DNA of 64,000 nt from Enterocloster aldenensis (GCF_003434055.1 NZ_QVEX01000006.1:269236-333235), one strand, 5' to 3'; positions 43,070 through 52,656 are shown, counted from the stretch's first letter. A program made the numbers and translations. The notes: generated from the sequence alone by a model not told the origin.

Positions 43070-44428
43070 CTACAGCCGGATACAATACTTCCCGGTGACA
43101 ATCCTCCGGTAAAAGATGACGGTCAGCACGGTAGCTGCAATCCATCCAAAGGGCCAGGCCATCCAGATTCCCATGCTGCCGAAGCGGCCGGTAAGGATAT
43201 TGGCCACAATGATGCGCAGGATTAAATCCGGCACCGTGGCCAGCACAAAGTATGCCATTGCCCCGGATCCCCTGATGATCCCATCCGTCATCAGCTTGAT
43301 GCTTATCATGAAATACATGGGGCTCACAATGCGCAGGAAGTCCACGCCGGATTGGATTGCCTCCCCGCTCCCATTCCCCAGGAACAGTCCCATCATCTGC
43401 CGGCTGAAGCCAAAATAAAGGACAAAAAACGGGATGGCCGCAAGGATGGACAGCCTGACGCCTGTCTTGAATCCAAGGGGCAGCCGCTCCTTTTTACCGG
43501 CTCCCAGATTCTGGGCCGTGTAACTGGACAGGCATCCGCCCAGGGACATGAATGCATTGATTGCAAATGTGTTCAGTTTGATTGCGCCGGAATATCCCGC
43601 TATGACAGCGGATCCATAACGGTTCACGATTTCCTGGACAAACATGTTCCCAACAGACAGCACACTCTGCTGCATGATGCTGGGAACAGCAATGGCAGCA
43701 ATCTGTGACAGCAGCAAAAGGTCAAAAAGCACCACCCTGCGGCTGGTCTTTATCCCCTTAAGCCTCAGGGACAGCGTCACAAGGGCCAGCCCGGCCGATA
43801 TGCCCTGGGCAATGAAGGTGGCCCAGGCAACGCCTGCCACACCCCAGTGGAACTTTGCCACAAACCAGTAATCCAGCAGGATATTGCCAATGGACGAACC
43901 AATCAGGAAATAGAGGGGCGTCTTGGAGTCCCCCAAGGCCGTGAAGATTCCGGTACATACATTGTACAGGAACAGAAAGGTAAGGCCGAACACATAAATC
44001 TTAAGGTACAGCTCCCCATCGCCGAATATATTGGACGGGGTATGTATCAGACGCATCATGCTGCCGCAGTACACATATCCCAGCACGGTGAGGATTAAAC
44101 TCATGAGACCGCAGGCAATGAATGCAGTGTAGACAGCGGATTTCATTTTCCCAATGTCCCTTGCGCCAAAAAGCCTGGATACCACCACGGACGCCCCCAG
44201 GTTGCTGCCCACTGCAAAGGCCATGAAAATCACCGTGATGGGATAGGACGCCCCTACGGCTGCCAGCGCATCCTCCCCGGCAAACCGCCCGGCTATGCTG
44301 CTGTCCGCAATATTGTAAAGCTGCTGGAACATGACGCTTATAAACATGGGCAGCAAAAACCGCCACAATGTATGTTTAGGATGTCCCACTGTCAGATCCG
44401 TTATCATACAACATATCTCCTCATTCAA
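43070..44428 (-). CDS. MATE family efflux transporter
   Basis: 452 residues, twelve predicted membrane segments in two homologous halves. MATE features: TLWRFLLPMFISVMFQQLYNIADSSIAGRFAG (about 20-51, shown in part), ALAAVGASYPIT, and in the second half VGNMFVQEIVNRYG and FAINAFMSLGG. Exports drugs or metabolites in exchange for Na+ or H+. DinF/NorM subgroup unclear; no regulator adjacent. Confidence 0.93.
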   Translation of the reverse strand: MNEEICCMITDLTVGHPKHTLWRFLLPMFISVMFQQLYNIADSSIAGRFAGEDALAAVGASYPITVIFMAFAVGSNLGASVVVSRLFGARDIGKMKSAVYTAFIACGLMSLILTVLGYVYCGSMMRLIHTPSNIFGDGELYLKIYVFGLTFLFLYNVCTGIFTALGDSKTPLYFLIGSSIGNILLDYWFVAKFHWGVAGVAWATFIAQGISAGLALVTLSLRLKGIKTSRRVVLFDLLLLSQIAAIAVPSIMQQSVLSVGNMFVQEIVNRYGSAVIAGYSGAIKLNTFAINAFMSLGGCLSSYTAQNLGAGKKERLPLGFKTGVRLSILAAIPFFVLYFGFSRQMMGLFLGNGSGEAIQSGVDFLRIVSPMYFMISIKLMTDGIIRGSGAMAYFVLATVPDLILRIIVANILTGRFGSMGIWMAWPFGWIAATVLTVIFYRRIVTGKYCIRL

Positions 44429-44497
44429 AATACTTGCTCCATTATAACCCTGTGTATGAATGAAGGCAACTGTTTTTATACATGGAAACAGACACGG

Positions 44498-44543
44498 AAA
44501 AAAGGCAGGAAGCCCTGGGGCTTATATCTTCCTGCCTTTTTCT
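44498..44543 (-). terminator. Terminator downstream of the AICAR transformylase gene
   Basis: AAAAGGCAGGAAG pairs with CTTCCTGCCTTTT around a 15-base loop and is followed by a T-run on the minus strand. The remaining part of 44429-44709 shows no gene. Confidence 0.85.
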
Positions 44544-44709
44544 GTATACCTGTAAATCCCTGCGGACAATCCGGGCGTGCCTGAACATTCATTGCCGCCA
44601 TCTGCCGCGTTGCCGTCAGTCAGCGGCGGACCTGCCCCGCTTTTCTCCTCCGCCTTGCCGGCTGACAGGATATCAAACACTGGCAGTACGGTTCCTGACC
44701 GGACGGAGA

Positions 44710-45888
44710 CTAATGGTGGAACAGCCTGATTCCTGTAAATGCCATGACCATGCCGTACTGGTTGCAGGTTTCGATTACCTGGTCATCCCGCACCGAGCCT
44801 CCTGGCTGGGCCACATACCGGACACCGCTTTTATAGGCCCTGTCAATATTATCCCCAAATGGGAAGAATGCATCCGAACCAAGGGACACGCCGGTCATGG
44901 TATCCAGCCAGGCCCTCTTTTCCTCCCTGGTGAATACAGGAGGCTTTACTTTAAACGTCTTTTCCCATCTGCCGTCAGCCAGCACGTCCATGCAGTCCTC
45001 GCCGATATAGACATCAATTGCATTATCCCTGTCCGCGCGTCTGATGCCGTCCGCAAAGGGAAGGTCAAGGACCTGGGGCGCCTGACGCAGATACCAGTTG
45101 TCCGCCTTATTACCGGCCAGACGTGTACAGTGTACCCTGGACTGCTGTCCGGCTCCAATGCCGATGGCCTGCCCGTCTTTTACGTAGCAGACAGAGTTGG
45201 ACTGGGTGTATTTAAGGGTAATCAATGAAATCATAAGGTCAGCCTTAGCCTGCTCCGTCAGCTCCCGTTTCTCCGTCACGATATCCTGAAGAAGCTCCTT
45301 ATTAATCTCCAGGTTATTGTGGCCCTGCTCAAAGGTAACCCCGAATATCTGCTTGCGTTCAATGGCAGCCGGCTCATAATCCGGATCAATCTGGATTACA
45401 TTGTAATTGCCGTTCTTCTTGGATTTGAGGATTTCCAGGGCTTCCGGCTCATATCCGGGGGCAATGACGCCGTCCGACACCTCCCTCTTGATAATCCTGG
45501 CCGTGGAACTGTCACACACATCTGACAGGGAAATGAAATCACCAAAAGAGGACATACGGTCCGCTCCCCTTGCCCTTGCATAGGCGCTGGCCAGGGGGGA
45601 CAGTTCCCCCATGTCGTCCACCCAGTATATTTTCTTCAGCACATCATCCAATGGCAGACCGACCGCGGCACCTGCCGGTGAAACATGTTTGAAGGATGCA
45701 GCCGCGGGAAGCCCGGTTGCCTTCTTAAGTTCCTTCACCAGCTGCCAGCCGTTTAACGCGTCCATGAAATTGATATAACCCGGCCTGCCGCTGAGCACGG
45801 TGATAGGCAGCTCCTTATCCCCTTCCATAAAGATTCTGGATGGTTTCTGATTGGGGTTGCAGCCATACTTCAGTTCCAGTTCTTTCAT
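44710..45888 (-). CDS. purH: Phosphoribosylaminoimidazolecarboxamide formyltransferase (stand-alone)
   Basis: 392 residues from the ATG at 45888 after GAGAGGGATTTGTT. It is the AICAR transformylase domain only: KYGCNPNQKPSRI start, SFKHVSPAGAAVGLPLDD (active-site Lys-His, about 73-90), RGADRMSSFGDFISLSD, YTQSNSVCYVKDGQAIGIGAGQQSRVHC and a C-terminal GSVRDDQVIETCNQYGMVMAFTG. It uses 10-formyl-THF to make FAICAR. The MGS-like IMP cyclohydrolase domain of ordinary PurH is missing; that step is supplied by the PurO-type gene 17 bp upstream. Confidence 0.93.
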   Translation of the reverse strand: MKELELKYGCNPNQKPSRIFMEGDKELPITVLSGRPGYINFMDALNGWQLVKELKKATGLPAAASFKHVSPAGAAVGLPLDDVLKKIYWVDDMGELSPLASAYARARGADRMSSFGDFISLSDVCDSSTARIIKREVSDGVIAPGYEPEALEILKSKKNGNYNVIQIDPDYEPAAIERKQIFGVTFEQGHNNLEINKELLQDIVTEKRELTEQAKADLMISLITLKYTQSNSVCYVKDGQAIGIGAGQQSRVHCTRLAGNKADNWYLRQAPQVLDLPFADGIRRADRDNAIDVYIGEDCMDVLADGRWEKTFKVKPPVFTREEKRAWLDTMTGVSLGSDAFFPFGDNIDRAYKSGVRYVAQPGGSVRDDQVIETCNQYGMVMAFTGIRLFHH

Positions 45889-45905
45889 AACAAATCCCTC
45901 TCTTT

Positions 45906-46619
45906 TCATTTGTTCTTATTGACAATCCTTGACTCATAGGTTCCTGACGCAATATCAATGAAGCGGACAAACAGGGATACCTTGTTGTCCTCATTCAGGC
46001 TGTTCCAGATCATATCCGTAAATTCGTCAATGGTCCCGGAAATGCCCACCAGCTTCGGTTCTCCCTCAAAGCTTGGAAGGGGGTTCCCGTCATGCATATA
46101 GGTATGGATGAAACGTCCTTCCCCCGCAGACGGATTCTCATAGGCGTAGGTAAAACGCAGGCAGGAATCAGGACTTCCGTGATTGCTCTTTAAAATGGAC
46201 ATGGCGTAATTATACCCGCTGTTTTCAATGTGCATGATACCGGAAATGCGCGGCGTGTAGTTGGGAGCATCCGGTTCAAACTCCCTGGACCTTAAGGACT
46301 GCTCAAAGGTCATCTGATGGTCCATTCCCTGGTAAACCGTGTCGGTCTGGTCGCCGTTGGTCACAATTGTCTTATTGCCAAGGACCCTCACAGGAGCATA
46401 GATAATAAGGCTGGGATCCTCCAGCTTTGCCGGGTCAAATGCCTGGGTGCGGATGGACTGTCCGTCCTCCACGAACACGCGGTTACGGCTGTTGGCGCTC
46501 CTGCCCATGATGAAATAGGCGGTCACTGCCTTGGTCCCATCCTCAGAACGTCCCATGACAATTCCGCGTCCGGGATATGCATTGTTTTTCAATTCCTGCT
46601 CCAGCGACATCTGCTTCAT
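45906..46619 (-). CDS. purO: IMP cyclohydrolase, PurO-like
   Basis: 237 residues from the ATG at 46619 (AAATGGAGGAAACACT upstream; the frame to 46697 is an overextension). IMP_cyclohyd (PurO) family, best known from archaea: NNAYPGRGIVMGRSEDG, AYFIMGRSANSRNRVF (about 35-50), TDTVYQGMDHQMTFEQSL and GYNYAMSILKSNHGSPDSC. It closes FAICAR to IMP. Together with the adjacent transformylase it replaces bifunctional PurH. Confidence 0.9.
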   Translation of the reverse strand: MKQMSLEQELKNNAYPGRGIVMGRSEDGTKAVTAYFIMGRSANSRNRVFVEDGQSIRTQAFDPAKLEDPSLIIYAPVRVLGNKTIVTNGDQTDTVYQGMDHQMTFEQSLRSREFEPDAPNYTPRISGIMHIENSGYNYAMSILKSNHGSPDSCLRFTYAYENPSAGEGRFIHTYMHDGNPLPSFEGEPKLVGISGTIDEFTDMIWNSLNEDNKVSLFVRFIDIASGTYESRIVNKNK

Positions 46620-46854
46620 AGTGTTTCCTCCATTTGCTGTGATTGTTGTCCATGTAAACATAAAAAGGGGCCGGCCCGCCGGACACGCAAAAAACACGCG
46701 TGCCCAGGCGGTCGGCCAAATCTTCCGTAATACGGTCCGCGTGCTCCCTGTGGTTCATCCACTATCCGCCAGTCACACGCCCTGTTATTACTATATATCA
46801 TTTATTCTAATATTGCAATAGTTTATTAGAAGTTTCACTACTGAATTGTCACAA

Positions 46855-48264
46855 TCAATCATTGCGGATGGCTGCCAGCGGGCTCAGCTTCATGGCCCTC
46901 ATGGCTGGCATGAAACCTGCCGCCATACCCACAAAGATGGCAAACCCAATGGCGGATATGGAAAGCCAGGGCGGAATCCTGGAAAGGTTCCCCACCAGTC
47001 CATTGGTCTCTTCCAGACTGACAAATTTGTTGATGATGCCGGAAATCCCATAACTCAGGACAATACCGATCACGCCTCCCATGAATCCGATAAAACCAGA
47101 CTCAATGAGGAACATGTTGCGGATATTGCCCATATCGCAGCCAAGGACCTTCATGACCCCAATCTCCTTGGTCCGCTCATAGATGGACATCATCATGGTA
47201 TTGGCAATACCGATGGCCGCCACAAACAGGGACACGGCGCCGATTCCGCCAAGGACTGCCTGTATCATCTGGGACTGCTGCTTGGAGCTTTCCATCCAGT
47301 CCATCCTGCTGTTTACCTGAAATCCCATATCAGCCACCTGGGCCTGGACATCCTTTACATATTCCATATCGTCCACGTAAATCTGCGCCCGGCTGTATAC
47401 CAGGTAGGGCAGGGCTTTTCCTTTTTTATTGGTGGGCTGTCCGGGAATAACGGTCCCTCTTTTAAAGGCCTTGCGAAGCTGTGCCTTCAGTCCGTCTATG
47501 TCGGTAAACACACCGTAGGAATACGTGCCGTAATCCTGCGGGCCTCCTTCCACCAGCCCGATCCCATCCATCATATATTTCTTTGGAGGCTTGACCCGGG
47601 TCTGGCTGTCATCGGATGAATCGCCGTAACTGCCCCGGCTGTTCTTGGACTGGAAATACGCATCCATATCAAAAATAACGAAAAGAGGCTTGTTAAGGAA
47701 GTCCACATCCGGAAGCTCACCTGTATCCCAGTATCCCCTTCCTGTCTTGGAATTATAAAAATCCTGCTGTACCGTATTGCCAAAAACCAGCCCTGTCTCC
47801 CCTGGCCCCGGCAGCCGGCCTTCCCCCAGAGGAATCTGTTCCAGGAACTTCTGCCCCACCCCCCTTAAGGTCATGTACTGCGCCTCATAGGCGCCCTGCC
47901 GGATTACCACGTTCATGTCCAGGATGGGCGAGACACCGGACACATGATTCAGGCGTCCGAATTTCTCCATTACCTCATCTGTGATGTAAGTGGGGTCAGA
48001 TGACTTGCCGCTGCTGCTTCCCGCCACCATCACAGCCCCGCCCCCATTGTAGGAGCCGCCGGAGCCGCCATACACATCAATGGTGGTCAGGCTTCCCCAG
48101 GAGGAAAGCTGTTCCATGAACATCTGGTCCAGGCCAATTCCCAGGGATACCATTACCACGATGGAAGCAGTGCCGATGATGACGCCCAGCACGGTAAGGA
48201 CCGTCCGGAGTTTTCTCCGTCTTAAATTGTTAATGCTCATAATCAGAAGATCAGGAAATCTCAT
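46855..48264 (-). CDS. MacB/FtsX-like ABC transporter permease
   Basis: About 469 residues; the ATG at 48264 has GAGG upstream, with 48273 the alternative. One N-terminal membrane helix (LRTVLTVLGVIIGTASIVVMV), a large extracytoplasmic MacB-like domain (about 45-330), then three helices (AVLGGIGAVSLFVAAIGIANTMMMSIYERTKEIG marks the FtsX domain, shown in part). It overlaps the end of the preceding gene and forms a three-gene operon with it and an ATPase. Likely drives export or envelope work rather than nutrient uptake. Confidence 0.9.
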   Translation of the reverse strand: MRFPDLLIMSINNLRRRKLRTVLTVLGVIIGTASIVVMVSLGIGLDQMFMEQLSSWGSLTTIDVYGGSGGSYNGGGAVMVAGSSSGKSSDPTYITDEVMEKFGRLNHVSGVSPILDMNVVIRQGAYEAQYMTLRGVGQKFLEQIPLGEGRLPGPGETGLVFGNTVQQDFYNSKTGRGYWDTGELPDVDFLNKPLFVIFDMDAYFQSKNSRGSYGDSSDDSQTRVKPPKKYMMDGIGLVEGGPQDYGTYSYGVFTDIDGLKAQLRKAFKRGTVIPGQPTNKKGKALPYLVYSRAQIYVDDMEYVKDVQAQVADMGFQVNSRMDWMESSKQQSQMIQAVLGGIGAVSLFVAAIGIANTMMMSIYERTKEIGVMKVLGCDMGNIRNMFLIESGFIGFMGGVIGIVLSYGISGIINKFVSLEETNGLVGNLSRIPPWLSISAIGFAIFVGMAAGFMPAMRAMKLSPLAAIRND

Positions 48265-50089
48265 CGTCCACATCCTCTTCCCTGGCGGCCTTGCGCTTCT
48301 TTTTAATGACTATGACAACAGCTGTGATAACAGCCACCGCCACCGCCGCTCCGGCAATCACCAGAACTTTATACCGGTCCCAGAAGGAAGGCTGCTCCGC
48401 CTCCGCATCCATGGCGCCTGCCTCCATGCCCGCATCCATGCCAAAGGAATCTTCCATCTCCTCTGTCACGAAGAGGGTCAGTTCCTTTTCCACGGGTTCC
48501 GCGGTCACGCCGTTTTCATCCTCATAGGTAATCCTTATCTTTATGGTCCCGTCATCCGTGGTGGGGGCCACGCCTGTAAGCATGATGTCCACGTTGCCCG
48601 TGTCGCCCGGCTTGATATTGCCCACATAGGCGTCCGTGGTTTTAATGGAGTCTCCCTCAAAGGCAGCCGTCACATTATAAAGAATGACTTTTCCCGTATT
48701 ATTGATGCCGAACATCACATTGGACTCAGAGCCCACTGTCATGGTGTCAGGCATCACGTCTATGGTGCTGGTACTCAGCTTGGCGTACTGCTTCACCGGT
48801 ATGTCCACCACAATGCTCTCTTCCGCATTCTTAAACTCAGGGCTGTCATACTTTTCCTTGATGGTGATTGCATAGGAGCGCTGGTCCACGCCTGCCCTGG
48901 CCGTGAATTTGACCCGCACCTCCGTACTTTGCCCCGAACCCAGGTCATTGACCACCATGGAGGAAGACCCTGACTTGGTTGTGAATACCGCGCTGTCCGA
49001 TACCTTTTCAGATTCCAGGTTAAACAGGATATTGCTGGCAGGGACCGATGTGGATGCATTCTTCATGTTCAGCACCAGTTCGAATTCATTGCCCGCATAG
49101 ACCTGTTCCGGAATCGTATAATAGCTGTCCACGATAAGCCTTGCCCTGGTCCTGTCGTTGGCGTCAAAATCACCTAGATTATCTTCTTTGTCCTTGGACA
49201 CGATATGTACGTAAAAGGTCCCCTCCTCCGTATGCAGGTCCCCCTCCGAACTGAGACGGAATGTAATGGTATACTTAATCGGATAATAACCGGTGTAGGA
49301 GTCTTTGCGTATGGCCATGCTGTAAGGCGCCGACACGGTTTCGCCTGACTGCACCCGCTCAAAGGTCCTGTCATAGTTTCCATCGTTGATTTCAAACGGG
49401 AACTTGGTATCATCCTCTGACAGCTGCATGCTGATGGTCACATCCTGGGCCGTGGTATTGCGCTTATTGCGGAAGTTCACCGTATAGTTCATCACATTGG
49501 GATACACGCCCCGGGGCGTTGACTGGTTCTCTCCAATCACGAAGTAATTGCCTTCTTTTTTATCCTCCTCATCGTCCGCGCCGGAAGAAGTGTCCGTTGA
49601 AATCCAGATATTGATATAGTCAATGTCCGAACCACCGTCCCACTCCAGAAGGATCGGGATGCTGTAGTAACCCTGCTGTGCATCCCTGCGCACATTGGCT
49701 GAAAGGGATACGCTCTTTATATTGCCCTTCTTTATATTGCCCACGTTCTTGGCCAGGAACGTGGTTTCCATGATTTCAAAAGGATAGTAGTCAACCGTAT
49801 AATCCCCGTTGCCCCTCTCCTCAATCTGCTGGAAGTCATTGGTCTCTAAAAGGCTTATCTTCAGGTTGTCCATGTCCTCATCCGTGGCCCTTACCCGGAA
49901 GGAAATGGACATGGACTTGCCAACCCTTCCCCTTGGCGCCTTGGTTGTGGAAATATAATCATTATCACTGGCATTGGTATTATAGCCCAGCTGGTAACCG
50001 CTGGCCATGACGCTGGCCGGATGGGCCCCGGCCATGAGGAATACCATTGATGCCAGTATAAGGCCTTTACGAATTCTCATTGGTTTCAT
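48251..50089 (-). CDS. Large extracytoplasmic protein of the ABC operon (COG1361-like)
   Basis: 612 residues from the ATG at 50089 (GGGAG upstream). Signal peptide about 1-30 ending ASVMASG. The body is a string of beta-sandwich modules of CARDB/NEW3 type (repeated APRGRVGKSMSISFRV, ENQSTPRGVYPNVMNYTVNFRN, NEFELVLNMKNAS, SNVMFGINNTGKV patterns). A C-terminal transmembrane helix near 570-590 is followed by a basic tail KKKRKAAREED. It would sit outside, tethered to the membrane, and couple to the MacB-like permease. Overlaps both neighbours. Confidence 0.8.
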   Translation of the reverse strand: MKPMRIRKGLILASMVFLMAGAHPASVMASGYQLGYNTNASDNDYISTTKAPRGRVGKSMSISFRVRATDEDMDNLKISLLETNDFQQIEERGNGDYTVDYYPFEIMETTFLAKNVGNIKKGNIKSVSLSANVRRDAQQGYYSIPILLEWDGGSDIDYINIWISTDTSSGADDEEDKKEGNYFVIGENQSTPRGVYPNVMNYTVNFRNKRNTTAQDVTISMQLSEDDTKFPFEINDGNYDRTFERVQSGETVSAPYSMAIRKDSYTGYYPIKYTITFRLSSEGDLHTEEGTFYVHIVSKDKEDNLGDFDANDRTRARLIVDSYYTIPEQVYAGNEFELVLNMKNASTSVPASNILFNLESEKVSDSAVFTTKSGSSSMVVNDLGSGQSTEVRVKFTARAGVDQRSYAITIKEKYDSPEFKNAEESIVVDIPVKQYAKLSTSTIDVMPDTMTVGSESNVMFGINNTGKVILYNVTAAFEGDSIKTTDAYVGNIKPGDTGNVDIMLTGVAPTTDDGTIKIRITYEDENGVTAEPVEKELTLFVTEEMEDSFGMDAGMEAGAMDAEAEQPSFWDRYKVLVIAGAAVAVAVITAVVIVIKKKRKAAREEDVDDEIS

Positions 50090-50918
50090 TTTCACATACT
50101 CCCTTTTCCATGTGGGTCTCCTCAGCCAGCCTGCCGCCGGTTTCCATGCCCACGATTTTTCCATCTACGATTCTGATCCGCCGGTCCGCATAGGAAGCCA
50201 GGTTGTTGTCATGGGTAACCATGATCAGTGTCTGCCCCTGCTCCCTGACAATCTTCTGCATCAGGCGCAGCACCTCCATGGTGGTCCTGGAATCCAGGTT
50301 CCCTGTGGGCTCGTCCGCGAATATGATCTGGGGGTTCACCACCAGGGCCCTTGCTATGCCCACCCTCTGCTGCTGTCCGCCTGACATCTGGTTCGGCATA
50401 TGACCTGCCTGGTCCCCCACGCCTACCAGGTCCATGAACTTCCTGGCCTGCTTCAGCCTGTTCCTTTTTGACACGCCGCGGAACGAAAGGGGGAGCGCCA
50501 CATTCTCAACCGCATTCATGGTATTCAGCAGGTTGTAGGACTGGAAAATGAATCCCACCTTTTCACGCCGGAAGGTCACCAGCTGTTTTTCCGTCATTTT
50601 TTCTATGTGTGTGCTGCCTATCTCTATCTCTCCCCTGGTGGGCTTCTCAAGGCCGGCCAGCATGTTTAAGAGGGTTGATTTGCCAGATCCGGAGGTTCCG
50701 ACGATTGCCACGAACTCCCCCTTATATATCTCAAAATCCACGCCGTCCAGGGCGCGGACCTTCATCTCCCCCACACGGTAAATCTTGTAAAGGTTCTTCA
50801 CGCTTATGGCCACTTTCCTGCTGTCTGCCGCCTCCTGCTTTCCTGTCACCGGCAGTTCCTTTTTTTCCTCTTCTGCCGTACCTGTCTGTCCTGCCAAAGC
50901 AATGCTCCTTTCCTGCAT
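50067..50918 (-). CDS. ABC transporter ATP-binding protein (MacB/LolD type)
   Basis: 283 residues. An extra 35-residue charged N-terminus precedes the domain beginning ISVKNLYKIYRVGE. Walker A GTSGSGKSTLLNMLAG (about 72-87), Q-loop FIFQSYNLL, signature MSGGQQQRVGIARAL (about 177-191), Walker B IIFADEPTGNLDSRT. Energises the permease two genes downstream. Its stop overlaps the start of the extracytoplasmic protein gene. Preceded by a tandem repeat that contains the likely promoter. Confidence 0.93.
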   Translation of the reverse strand: MQERSIALAGQTGTAEEEKKELPVTGKQEAADSRKVAISVKNLYKIYRVGEMKVRALDGVDFEIYKGEFVAIVGTSGSGKSTLLNMLAGLEKPTRGEIEIGSTHIEKMTEKQLVTFRREKVGFIFQSYNLLNTMNAVENVALPLSFRGVSKRNRLKQARKFMDLVGVGDQAGHMPNQMSGGQQQRVGIARALVVNPQIIFADEPTGNLDSRTTMEVLRLMQKIVREQGQTLIMVTHDNNLASYADRRIRIVDGKIVGMETGGRLAEETHMEKGVCENETNENS

Positions 50919-50942
50919 ATTCCTGTTGATCTGCCTATCTTC

Positions 50943-50982
50943 CTATTTTTGTACAGTATAGCTATTTTTGTACACAGTATAG
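50943..50982 (-). repeat. Tandem promoter-region repeat before the ABC operon
   Basis: Two adjacent direct copies, CTATTTTTGTACAGTATAG (19 bp) and the same with an extra CA (21 bp). On the minus strand each contains TATACTG, a good -10, so two promoters or a repeated operator are possible. They lie 25-65 bp upstream of the ATPase start. Confidence 0.65.
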
Positions 50983-51137
50983 CACAGGCTTAAGTTCCTG
51001 TTCTTCTGTATTTTCCTTAAAGATCCTTAATAATTCCTTACACGGTCCCGCGTCCCCATACCGGCAGGACACATTTTCCGGGGAATTCCCTGCTGTGACA
51101 GTATAACATAAATTTTTAAAAAAGCCACGAAAAATCA

Positions 51138-51165
51138 CTTGACTTCTACTCCATTCTATGTAAGA
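51138..51165 (+). promoter_or_regulatory. pyrB promoter
   Basis: TTGACT followed at 16-17 bp by TAAGAAT, just before the structured leader. The -10 is imperfect. Confidence 0.5.
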
Positions 51166-51173
51166 ATATGACG

Positions 51174-51250
51174 AGGCACAAATCAGTGCCATATCTGGCA
51201 GGTTCCGGCTATCGCACTGGTAGGGTGCGAAGTATTTCCCAAAATCAAGT
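51174..51250 (+). promoter_or_regulatory. Structured pyrB leader with three hairpins
   Basis: Within 60 nt lie GGCAC-AAATCA-GTGCC, then CTGG-CAGGTT-CCGG, then TCGCAC-TGGTAGG-GTGCGA, followed by an A/T-rich spacer to the pyrB ribosome binding site. No PyrR-binding consensus and no obvious terminator was found. It may be a regulatory RNA or protein site; unassigned. Confidence 0.5.
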
Positions 51251-51284
51251 TTTTAATAAATCCATAATGGCAAAGGAGAATCCC

Positions 51285-52208
51285 ATGAGACATTTATTGA
51301 ATCCCTTAGACTTCTCTGTGGAAGAAATCGATGACCTTCTGGCTCTTGCAAGGGACATTGAGCAGAATCTTCCCCAGTACGCCCACGTGTGTGACGGCAA
51401 GAAACTGGCTACCCTTTTTTATGAGCCAAGCACAAGAACGCGTTTAAGCTTTGAGGCAGCCATGCTGAGCCTGGGCGGCAATGTATTAGGTTTTTCATCC
51501 GCCAACTCCAGTTCCGCCGCCAAGGGCGAAAGCGTTGCCGATACCATCCGCATGATTTCCTGCTATTCCGATATATGTGCCATGCGTCATCCAAAGGAAG
51601 GCGCTGCATTCGTAGCAGCCCAAAAGGCTCAGATTCCTGTCATCAATGCAGGTGACGGCGGTCATCAGCATCCCACCCAGACCTTAACCGATCTTATGAC
51701 AATCCGTTCCATGAAGGGACGCCTTGACAACCTGACCATCGGCCTTTGCGGCGACCTGAAATTCGGACGCACCGTACACTCCCTCATCAATGCCATGGTC
51801 CGATACCCCAACATCAAATTTATCCTAATATCCCCGCCTGAACTTCGTATTCCGGATAATATCCGCGAGGACGTGCTAACTGCCAACAACGTGGAATTCG
51901 AGGAAGTAGGCAACCTGGATGAAGCCATCGGCAAGCTGGACATCCTTTATATGACGCGTGTGCAGAAGGAGCGCTTCTTTAATGAAGAAGACTATATCCG
52001 GTTAAAAGACTGCTATATCCTGGACAAGAAGAAGATGAAACTGGCCAAGGAAGACATGTATGTGCTCCATCCCCTCCCAAGGGTAAATGAAATTTCCGTG
52101 GAAGTGGACGACGACCCAAGGGCCGCTTACTTTAAGCAGGCCCAGTATGGGGTATACGTGCGTATGGCCTTAATCATGAGATTACTGGAGGTGGAAAAAC
52201 CATGTTAA
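51285..52208 (+). CDS. pyrB: Aspartate carbamoyltransferase catalytic subunit
   Basis: 307 residues from the ATG at 51285 (AAAGGAG upstream; earlier in-frame starts fall in the leader). Committed step of pyrimidine synthesis. Carbamoyl-phosphate loop [17 protein letters not shown] (about 45-61), [12 protein letters not shown] (about 128-139), and [13 protein letters not shown] with [10 protein letters not shown]. Followed by pyrI with a 7-bp overlap, so this is the class B heteromeric, allosterically controlled enzyme. Confidence 0.97.
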   Translation: MRHLLNPLDFSVEEIDDLLALARDIEQNLPQYAHVCDGKKLATLFYEPSTRTRLSFEAAMLSLGGNVLGFSSANSSSAAKGESVADTIRMISCYSDICAMRHPKEGAAFVAAQKAQIPVINAGDGGHQHPTQTLTDLMTIRSMKGRLDNLTIGLCGDLKFGRTVHSLINAMVRYPNIKFILISPPELRIPDNIREDVLTANNVEFEEVGNLDEAIGKLDILYMTRVQKERFFNEEDYIRLKDCYILDKKKMKLAKEDMYVLHPLPRVNEISVEVDDDPRAAYFKQAQYGVYVRMALIMRLLEVEKPC

Positions 52209-52633
52209 ATATCAGCGGATTAAAAGAAGGCATTGTTTTAGACCACATCGAGGCCGGAAAAAGCCTGGATATCTATTATCACCTTGGCCTGGACAAGCTG
52301 GAATGCCAGGTAGCCATCATCAAGAACGCGCGCAGCAACAAGATGGGCCGCAAGGACATCATTAAGATTGAAGGCGGACTGGATACCGTGGACCTTAAGG
52401 TCCTTGGCTACATCGACCACACCATTACGGTGAATATCATTAAGAATGACAAGATTGTTGAGAAGCGGGCATTAAAGCTTCCCAAGAAGATCACCAATGT
52501 AATCCAGTGCAAGAACCCGCGCTGCATTACCTCCATCGAACAGGAACTTCCCCATATATTCTATCTGGCGGACGAGAAGAGCGAGACATACAGGTGCCAG
52601 TATTGCGAGGAGAAGTACAGCGAATTTAAGTAG
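52202..52633 (+). CDS. pyrI: Aspartate carbamoyltransferase regulatory subunit
   Basis: 143 residues. N-terminal nucleotide-binding domain ([21 protein letters not shown]) and C-terminal zinc domain with the four Cys as CKNPRC (about 105-110) and CQYC (about 132-135). It confers CTP/UTP feedback on PyrB. Overlap with pyrB implies coupled translation; a terminator follows 24 bp after the stop. Confidence 0.97.
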   Translation: MLNISGLKEGIVLDHIEAGKSLDIYYHLGLDKLECQVAIIKNARSNKMGRKDIIKIEGGLDTVDLKVLGYIDHTITVNIIKNDKIVEKRALKLPKKITNVIQCKNPRCITSIEQELPHIFYLADEKSETYRCQYCEEKYSEFK

Positions 52634-52656
52634 GACAAGGATTTAAAGCATACAAG

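Noticed and set aside
46846..47619. Long plus-strand frame (257 codons) antisense to the permease
   Set aside because: His/Gly-rich shadow of the well-supported FtsX-type permease with no ribosome binding site.
48080..48973. 297-codon plus-strand frame antisense to the exoprotein gene
   Set aside because: Shadow frame; the minus strand has signal peptide, domain repeats and a terminal membrane helix.
51174..51284. PyrR-binding attenuator before pyrB
   Set aside because: No PyrR consensus loop and no terminator stem; left as an unassigned leader.
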